In this document: piece by piece, positions 28,477 to 35,016 of the stretch | Layout of the letters: each line of letters begins with the position of its first letter | Numbering within the stretch: the first letter of the stretch is position 1 | Origin: Emcibacter sp. | GTDB taxonomy: Bacteria > Pseudomonadota > Alphaproteobacteria > Sphingomonadales > Emcibacteraceae | Length of the DNA: 35,016 nt | Reading direction: 5' to 3' | Assembly (NCBI GenBank): GCA_026982375.1 | Contig: JALSHF010000002.1 | Coordinates: 1 to 35,016, forward strand | Made by a program: the position numbers and the translations under genes | The notes under the pieces: generated by a model | Seen by the model: the letters and a program-made list of their open reading frames with translations, nothing else | Told to the model about the DNA's origin: nothing | Database searches by the model: none

Positions 28477-29851
28477 TATTCTTGTCGTTGATGATGAAGC
28501 TGATATTCGTGATTTAATCTCCGGAATTCTGGATGATGAAGGATATGAAACCCGCACAGCTAAGGACAGCGATTCCACATTGCTTGAAATAGAAGCGCGT
28601 CGACCTTCGCTTATTATTCTGGATATCTGGCTCCAGGGCAGCCGGCTTGACGGGCTGGAGCTGCTTGAAATCATCAAGAAAATTCATACGGATTTACCTG
28701 TCATTATCATCAGTGGCCACGGCAATATTGAAACGGCGGTATCGGCAATCAAGCTTGGTGCCTATGATTTTATCAGCAAGCCTTTTGAAACGGACAAGCT
28801 TTTGATTCTGGTCGAGCGGGCAACCGAGGTTGATCGCCTGAGGCGCGAGAATACTGAGCTTAAGGAAAAAATGGGGTTTGATGTTCAGTTAACGGGAACA
28901 TCGTCGGCTATTAATCTGGTGCGAAATACCATTGATAAAGTTGCCCCGAGCGGCAGCAGAGTGATGATTTCCGGGCCGTCCGGCTCTGGTAAAGAGGTTG
29001 TTGCACGATTGATTCACAAACATTCCAAGCGCGCCAAAGGTGCCTTTGTTGTGATAAATGCGGCCAGTATTTCTGCGGATAATATGGAAAATGAGCTTTT
29101 TGGCGTTGAAGAAGATGGTGAAATCAAAAAAACCGGTGTGTTTGAACAGGCGCACGGCGGGACTCTTTTCATTGATGAAGTCGCGGATATGCCCCAAAAT
29201 ACGCAAGCCAAAATACTCAGAATACTCACAGACCAGACATTTGAGAGAGTAGGCGGCAATAAAAAGGTTTTGGTCAATGTGCGCGTAATCAGCGCAACCA
29301 GCAAGGACTTGAGAGAGCAGATTAATAATAATTTCTTCCGGGAAGACTTGTTTCACCGGCTCAGTGTGGTTCCTGTGCATGTCCCGCCGCTCATTCAGAG
29401 ACGGGAAGATATTCCCCCCCTTGCCAGTCAAATAATGAACCAGCTTTCCGTTGCAACCGGCATATCCCCTAAGGTGATTGAAGCCGATGCGATTGCTGCG
29501 TTGCAAGACCATGAATGGCCCGGTAATGTCCGGCAATTACGTAATGTGGTAGAGCGGTTGCTGATTATGTCCGCAGATAATCCGACAATTACAATAGATA
29601 TGTTGCCTTCAGAAATCATATCAAATGTATCAACTATCATGCCGAGTATGAATAATGATATCATGTCGCTGTCTTTACGCGATGCGAGAGAAAAATTTGA
29701 GCGGGAATATCTAAAAGTTCAGGTGAACCGATTTAGCGGTAATATCTCGCGTACAGCGGAATATATTGGTATGGAACGCTCAGCGCTTCACCGGAAATTA
29801 AAAAATTTGGGATTGGCCAATCATGAAAAAACTAATGAAAAAAAGTCATGA
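28466..29851 (+). CDS. ntrX: Response regulator NtrX
   Basis: Receiver domain (LDILVVDDEADIRDLISGILDDEGYETRTA), AAA+ domain (ISGPSGSGKEVVARLIH; GGTLFIDEVADMP), and Fis-type HTH (GNISRTAEYIGMERSALHRKLKNLGL). Overlaps ntrY by 11 nt. Confidence 0.93.
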   Translation: MALDILVVDDEADIRDLISGILDDEGYETRTAKDSDSTLLEIEARRPSLIILDIWLQGSRLDGLELLEIIKKIHTDLPVIIISGHGNIETAVSAIKLGAYDFISKPFETDKLLILVERATEVDRLRRENTELKEKMGFDVQLTGTSSAINLVRNTIDKVAPSGSRVMISGPSGSGKEVVARLIHKHSKRAKGAFVVINAASISADNMENELFGVEEDGEIKKTGVFEQAHGGTLFIDEVADMPQNTQAKILRILTDQTFERVGGNKKVLVNVRVISATSKDLREQINNNFFREDLFHRLSVVPVHVPPLIQRREDIPPLASQIMNQLSVATGISPKVIEADAIAALQDHEWPGNVRQLRNVVERLLIMSADNPTITIDMLPSEIISNVSTIMPSMNNDIMSLSLRDAREKFEREYLKVQVNRFSGNISRTAEYIGMERSALHRKLKNLGLANHEKTNEKKS

Positions 29852-29882
29852 GAAAACAATTCCTGAAAAGGTGTTATAAAAA

Positions 29883-31259
29883 ATGAAAGTGATTATTTGT
29901 GGTGCCGGGCAAGTGGGTTTTAATATTGCGCGTCATTTGGCGAGCGAGCAGCATGATGTAACGGTCATTGACCGGTCTCCCGAATTGATTGCTAAAATTC
30001 AGAGCTCTTTGGATGTGCAGGCTATTGTCGGATATGCTTCGCACCCGGACTTGCTTGAACGGGCAGGGGCAAGGGACGCGGATATGATTATCGCCGTAAC
30101 CCTGTTTGATGAAGTCAATATGATGGCGTGTCAGGTGGCGCATTCATTGTTTGATGTTCCGAAAAAAATTGCGCGGGTTCGGGCGCAAAATTACCTGCAA
30201 CCCGTGTGGCAGGATCTTTTCAGCCGGGACCATATGCCCATTGATGTGATTATTTCACCTGAGCTGGAGGTCGCTGAGGCTGTGTTGCGGCGACTGGAAG
30301 TTCCGGGGGCTTTTGATATGGTGCCATTTTGCGATGATTTGGTTCGCGCTGTCGGCGTCAGGTTACGAGAAGATTGCCCTGTTGTGGATACGCCTCTGCG
30401 TCAATTGACGGAGCTTTTTCCGGACTTGAATATTGTTGTGACGAGCATAATCAGAAACGGGAAATTAATTATTCCGTCCAGCGACGACCAGCTTCTCGTC
30501 GGGGATAATATTTACTTTGTGGCTGAAAAATGTCACGTGGAACGGGCCTTGAGTGTATTTGGACGTGATGAAGAAGAGGCTCGAAAAATAGTCATTGTTG
30601 GCGGCGGAAATGTTGGGGCATATATTGCCAAGAGACTGATTGATAATGATTCCAAGATTCAAATTAAAATGATTGAGTTCAACAGCGATAGAGCCAGCAC
30701 AATAGCAAAGGATATTCCAAGCGCTATTGTTCTTAACGGGGATGCTTTGGATGTGGACATTCAGAAGGAGGCAAATGTTAAATCTGCGGGAACAATTATT
30801 TCTGTTACCAATGATGATAAAGTGAATATTTTATCTTCTTTGCTGGCAAAGCAAGCTGGATGCAAACGTGCTATTACGTTGATCAACAATCACACTTTTG
30901 GCCCATTGACATATTCTGTGGGAATAGATGCCTTTGTTGACCCGCGCCAAACTACTGTGTCCAGCATCCTGCAACATATGCGCCGGGGAAGAATAAGGTC
31001 GCTGCAAAATCTTGCGGGCGGCGCGGCAGAGGTTCTGGAAGCCATTGCTCTTGAAACATCTCCGCTCGTTGGCAGGCCCCTGCGTGAAATAAGATTGCCC
31101 GCCGGAATTATAATCGGATCTGTTGTACGCAATAATGAGGTTATTGTCCCCAAAGGGGGAACCATCATAAAGCCGGATGATATTGTGGTTGTTTTTACGC
31201 GATTGGAGATGATCAAAAAGGTGGAAGAACTTTTCTCGGTTCGGCTGGAATATTTTTAA
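29883..31259 (+). CDS. trkA: Trk system potassium transporter regulatory protein TrkA
   Basis: Two RCK_N/RCK_C repeats: MKVIICGAGQVGFNIARHLASEQHDVTVIDRSPE and KIVIVGGGNVGAYIAKRLIDND. Confidence 0.93.
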   Translation: MKVIICGAGQVGFNIARHLASEQHDVTVIDRSPELIAKIQSSLDVQAIVGYASHPDLLERAGARDADMIIAVTLFDEVNMMACQVAHSLFDVPKKIARVRAQNYLQPVWQDLFSRDHMPIDVIISPELEVAEAVLRRLEVPGAFDMVPFCDDLVRAVGVRLREDCPVVDTPLRQLTELFPDLNIVVTSIIRNGKLIIPSSDDQLLVGDNIYFVAEKCHVERALSVFGRDEEEARKIVIVGGGNVGAYIAKRLIDNDSKIQIKMIEFNSDRASTIAKDIPSAIVLNGDALDVDIQKEANVKSAGTIISVTNDDKVNILSSLLAKQAGCKRAITLINNHTFGPLTYSVGIDAFVDPRQTTVSSILQHMRRGRIRSLQNLAGGAAEVLEAIALETSPLVGRPLREIRLPAGIIIGSVVRNNEVIVPKGGTIIKPDDIVVVFTRLEMIKKVEELFSVRLEYF

Positions 31260-31267
31260 GGAATAAT

Positions 31268-32728
31268 ATGGTCGTTAGAGTAGGCAATATTCTTGGCTAT
31301 ATGCTGATGGTGCTGGGGCTTTGTGAGTTTCTACCAATCATTGTTGCTGTGGCAAGTGGAGAAGAAAACCTGATAATGCCGTTTTTTATCAGTGGTTTGT
31401 TCACGTTTTTTGTGGGCGGTGCGTTATATATATCTTTCAAGAACCCTCAAGACAGGGCCTCCCGCCATGAAGTGATTTTGCTTATGGTTGTGATCTGGTT
31501 TGGCTTGCCTCTCTTTGCATCAATGCCTTTTATGATTACAGGGTTTATGACCAAACTTACGGACGCTTATTTTGAAACGGCGTCGGCTCTTACGACTACG
31601 GGGTCAAGCCTCGTTATAAATCTGGATTTAATTCCAGATACCATAATTTTCTGGCGGGCCTTATTGCAATGGCTTGGCGGTATATTGGTCTTTGTGATGG
31701 CCATAGCCATCCTGCCGCTTTCTTCCATAGGAGGTATGAACTTGTTCCGCAGCGTCTTGCCGCATGGCGAGGGGGATGATTTGTTGGCGCGAATAAGATA
31801 TGCTTTTTCGCCGTTGTTTAAAACTTATGCGGCCATGACCCTTGCCTGTATTGTTTTGCTGGTTATTTCTGGCATGACAAGTTTTGACTCTTTATTGCTA
31901 TCTATGGCCACACTCTCTAGCGGCGGCTTCACCAGTCAAGGTGTGCAGGGGGTAAATTCAATGACCTGGATGACGGAAATCATTCTGATGCCGTTTATGA
32001 TTATAGCCGCAACTAATTTGACTTTTCACTGGGCCTTTTTGAAAAGGGGACGGCGGAAAATCTATCAGCAGGACCCGGAAATTTTAGGTTTCCTATATAT
32101 ACTAATGGGGGCTTTTATACTGATTTTTCTGGCTATTATATTATCATCTGACATGTCAAATATCAGTTTGCTTAAGAAAGCTGAAGTGGCTGCTTTCACG
32201 GCTGTGTCAAGCCTTACAACGACTGGGTTTGTACCGGATTATGCCAGCTCCATGCCCTTGCCGGTGATTATAGTCTGTATGGTTTTACTTTTTATCGGGG
32301 GGACAACGGGATCAACGGCGGGTGGGTTTAAAATACTTCGGCTTAATCTGATGAAGAAAAATGCGGACAAAGAAGTGAGCCGCCTGACCTATCCGAATGG
32401 CGTAACGCCCATATCATTCAGTGGCCAGAATGTTTCTCAAGCCACCCAGGTATCCATATGGACGCTGTTGTTCATGTTTATTTCTGCTCTTGCCATCATT
32501 ACCATTCTGTTTGGTACGATGGGTTATGATTTGCAGACAAGTTTGGGCTTGAGCGCAACCAGTATTTTCAGTGCGGGCGGGCTTATTCCTTTAATCAGTC
32601 CGGATTTTGTTGGATATCATAGCCTTTCTTATGCCGGTAAATGGCTGGTATCCTTTGCCATGATATTGGGGCGCCTTGAAGTTATTGCCTTATTTGTTTT
32701 CTTAATGCCGAGTTTTTGGAGAAATTAG
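31268..32728 (+). CDS. trkH: Trk potassium transporter membrane subunit TrkH
   Basis: Multi-pass membrane protein with TrkH pore-loop motifs (SALTTTGSS; LSSGGFTSQG; SSLTTTGF; GGTTGSTAGGFKILR; SIFSAGGL). Confidence 0.93.
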   Translation: MVVRVGNILGYMLMVLGLCEFLPIIVAVASGEENLIMPFFISGLFTFFVGGALYISFKNPQDRASRHEVILLMVVIWFGLPLFASMPFMITGFMTKLTDAYFETASALTTTGSSLVINLDLIPDTIIFWRALLQWLGGILVFVMAIAILPLSSIGGMNLFRSVLPHGEGDDLLARIRYAFSPLFKTYAAMTLACIVLLVISGMTSFDSLLLSMATLSSGGFTSQGVQGVNSMTWMTEIILMPFMIIAATNLTFHWAFLKRGRRKIYQQDPEILGFLYILMGAFILIFLAIILSSDMSNISLLKKAEVAAFTAVSSLTTTGFVPDYASSMPLPVIIVCMVLLFIGGTTGSTAGGFKILRLNLMKKNADKEVSRLTYPNGVTPISFSGQNVSQATQVSIWTLLFMFISALAIITILFGTMGYDLQTSLGLSATSIFSAGGLIPLISPDFVGYHSLSYAGKWLVSFAMILGRLEVIALFVFLMPSFWRN

Positions 32729-32852
32729 CCTTTTATAAAATATTTTAATCTACAGGTTTAAAGTATGAAAGGGCTATGATAAGGTAGTCCCTCTAGTGAT
32801 TTGTTCTTAATAACAAAAAGATAAACCATAAGCAGAAGAATGGATGATATCT

Positions 32853-33101
32853 ATGTCTGAAAAAAACCATAATTTACAAGACTCATTTCTAAACCATATC
32901 CGTAAAAACAAAACACCAATCACTGTTTTTCTTGTCAACGGCGTTAAATTGCAGGGTATTATCACCTGGTTTGATAATTTCTGTATTCTCTTGAGACGGG
33001 ATTCCAGTGTTCAATTGGTATATAAGCATGCAATTTCTACCATCATGCCTGGTGGCCCGATTACATTGTTTGATGCGGCAGAAGCTGAAAACCAGGAATG
33101 A
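32853..33101 (+). CDS. hfq: RNA chaperone Hfq
   Basis: [60 protein letters not shown] contains the Sm1 and Sm2 motifs. Start chosen at MSEKNHN (32853). Confidence 0.96.
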   Translation: MSEKNHNLQDSFLNHIRKNKTPITVFLVNGVKLQGIITWFDNFCILLRRDSSVQLVYKHAISTIMPGGPITLFDAAEAENQE

Positions 33102-33125
33102 TTTTATGATGAATAACGAAAATTT

Positions 33126-34556
33126 ATGACAAAACAGACTAAATCTGACACGCTTAATTTTCGTAATAAAAAAATTGATATGGATTGGGGAAAATCGCAA
33201 AATGAAAGCGAAGCTTCCCCCGATTCGGTTGCCTGTGCCAATATACTGGTTTTACACCCCTATCTTAAAACAAGATCATCGGTAAATTTTAAATCCAAGG
33301 CCGGCGCAACGTCTCTTTTAAGGTCTCCGGAAGCGCGCCTTGAAGAATCTGTGGGCCTGTGCCGGGCCCTTGATCTTAATGTCGTACAGTCCATATTGAT
33401 TAAACTGTCAAAATTGACGCCGGCAACCTATGTCGGGAAGGGCAAGCTGCTGGAGCTTGCAGATATTATTGCTCAGGATAAAATCGAACTTGTCATTATG
33501 GACTGCGAACTTACGCCGGGCCAACAGCGCAATATTGAAACGCTCCTTAAAATCAAGGTCATTGATCGCACGGGATTAATTCTGGAGATTTTTGGAGAAA
33601 GAGCGCAAACAAAGGAGGGCGTTCTTCAGGTTGAGCTCGCCCATCTGACGTATCAAAAAAGCCGTCTGGTGCGGTCATGGACGCATCTGGAAAGGCAGCG
33701 CGGCGGTTTTGGCTTCCTGGGCGGGCCGGGGGAATCTCAGATAGAATCCGATCGCCGTATGATCAGCGAGCGCATCAGCAAAATTGAATCCCAATTGGAA
33801 GAGGTGAGCCGAACCCGTCATCTTCACCGCGCGGGACGTAAAAAAGCTAATTTTCCCGTAATCGCCATGGTGGGCTATACCAATGCCGGGAAATCCACTT
33901 TATTTAATTTCCTGACCGAAGGAAATGTATTCGCGGCGGATTTATTATTCGCCACACTTGACCCTACCATGCGCGAGATTAATCTGGCCAATGGCAGAAA
34001 GGCTATTTTGTCAGATACGGTTGGATTTATTTCTGAGCTACCGGCCCAGCTTGTGGCCGCTTTTAAGTCCACATTGGAAGAGGTGGTGGAGGCTGACCTT
34101 ATTTTGCATATTAGAGATATTTCTCATCCCGATACGGCGGCTCAAAAAGAAGATGTCATGAAAATTTTAAGTTCTTTGGGCCTTGAAGAAGGTCCGGATT
34201 GCATGATCCATGAAGTATGGAATAAGATTGATCTATTGGATGTGGAGCAGCGTGAAATTATTGAAAATATGGCGGCCCTTAAAGAGAATGTGAGCCTTCT
34301 CTCCTCTGTCAGCGGGGAAGGCTGCGCGGAATTTCGTTCTGGTTTGAATGACATATTGTCCCAAGGCACAAAAACCCTCAAGATATCCTATGAACATTCG
34401 CAAGGGGCAGAGGCCGCATGGATGTATAAGCATGGCGAAGTGATCAACAGGCAGGATACAGACGCCGGAACAATACTTACCGTAAGGCTGGATAAAAGCA
34501 TTTTGGGACGTATTAACAATGCCCCTGACTTGATCGGCAAGATTCTAGAATCATGA
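33126..34556 (+). CDS. hflX: GTPase HflX
   Basis: GGFGFLGGPGESQIESDRRMI, VAMVGYTNAGKSTLFNFLT and LFATLDPTMREI...LSDTVGFISELPAQLVAAFKSTLEEV. Confidence 0.95.
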   Translation: MTKQTKSDTLNFRNKKIDMDWGKSQNESEASPDSVACANILVLHPYLKTRSSVNFKSKAGATSLLRSPEARLEESVGLCRALDLNVVQSILIKLSKLTPATYVGKGKLLELADIIAQDKIELVIMDCELTPGQQRNIETLLKIKVIDRTGLILEIFGERAQTKEGVLQVELAHLTYQKSRLVRSWTHLERQRGGFGFLGGPGESQIESDRRMISERISKIESQLEEVSRTRHLHRAGRKKANFPVIAMVGYTNAGKSTLFNFLTEGNVFAADLLFATLDPTMREINLANGRKAILSDTVGFISELPAQLVAAFKSTLEEVVEADLILHIRDISHPDTAAQKEDVMKILSSLGLEEGPDCMIHEVWNKIDLLDVEQREIIENMAALKENVSLLSSVSGEGCAEFRSGLNDILSQGTKTLKISYEHSQGAEAAWMYKHGEVINRQDTDAGTILTVRLDKSILGRINNAPDLIGKILES

Positions 34557-35016
34557 GTGTCCAGAGAATAACAGACTTGATTGTTGATATTGCAAAAACG
34601 GAAATTCTTCCCCGTTTCAATAAATTAAAACCAGAAGATATCACAGCAAAATCGCCCGGTGACATGGTCACAATCGCAGATACCGAGACGGAAAAGGCGT
34701 TGACTGCAGAATTGAGTCGGCTATATCCAGCGGCTGATATCGCGGGAGAAGAATCTATTGCGAGAAATCCGGACTCTCTGCGGCAAATCATCACTTCTGA
34801 TCAGGCTTTTTTGATTGATCCCATTGATGGAACCAATAATTTCATTAAAGGTGATGAAAAATTCGCCGTGATGCTTACGCAGCTCAGGCAAGGTAAGGTG
34901 GTCGCCGCGTGGATTTATCTGCCCGCGCTGGATAAAATGGTTGTGGCCGACAAAGGTGGCGGCGCCTGTTTGAATGACAGGAAAATTAAGATAACGGCAA
35001 AGTCACAAGATTCGGC
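34553..35016 (+). CDS. Inositol monophosphatase-family protein, truncated at the window edge
   Basis: Hand translation from ATG 34553 (ATGA overlap with the hflX stop): MSVQRITDLIVDIAKTEILPRFNKLKPEDITAKSPGDMVTIADTETEKALTAELSRLYPAADIAGEESIA...FLIDPIDGTNNFIKGDEKFAVMLTQL..., with the GEE and DPIDGTNNF metal-binding motifs. Runs off the window and so is not in the ORF track. Confidence 0.88.
   Translation, partial: MSVQRITDLIVDIAKTEILPRFNKLKPEDITAKSPGDMVTIADTETEKALTAELSRLYPAADIAGEESIARNPDSLRQIITSDQAFLIDPIDGTNNFIKGDEKFAVMLTQLRQGKVVAAWIYLPALDKMVVADKGGGACLNDRKIKITAKSQDS

Noticed and set aside
28889-29536. 215-aa minus-strand ORF inside ntrX
   Set aside because: Antisense to well-supported ntrX coding sequence with no recognisable domain.
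32800-32817. TTTGTT-CTTAAT-AACAAA inverted repeat upstream of hfq
   Set aside because: Short AT-only arms in an AT-rich intergenic region; a chance occurrence cannot be excluded and there is no T run to support a terminator.

Overview
This 35 kb window is almost entirely coding and reads as an alphaproteobacterial chromosome segment dominated by housekeeping genes. I found no tRNA, rRNA, CRISPR array, prophage or transposon. From left to right it contains: (1) a kynurenine-catabolism locus, with a truncated alpha/beta-hydrolase arylformamidase on the minus strand diverging from an XRE-cupin regulator and kynureninase; (2) an Lrp/AsnC regulator divergent from a complete branched-chain 2-oxoacid dehydrogenase operon (E1alpha, E1beta, E2, E3); (3) a DEAD-box RNA helicase with a long basic disordered tail; (4) a DUF945/YdgA-like protein, glutathione reductase, class II DAHP synthase, and nadE-gltX-cysS; (5) a strikingly AT-rich gene for a secreted SH3b-domain protein; (6) ispDF-pgpA-cinA on the minus strand; (7) dusB-ntrB-ntrC-ntrY-ntrX-trkA-trkH-hfq-hflX followed by a truncated inositol-monophosphatase-family gene. 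I see no clear multi-gene novel system. The items most worth following up are the AT-rich secreted SH3b protein, the XRE-cupin/arylformamidase/kynureninase regulatory arrangement with palindromes in its divergent promoter region, the perfect inverted repeat just upstream of ntrY, and the conserved-looking island inside the helicase's disordered tail.
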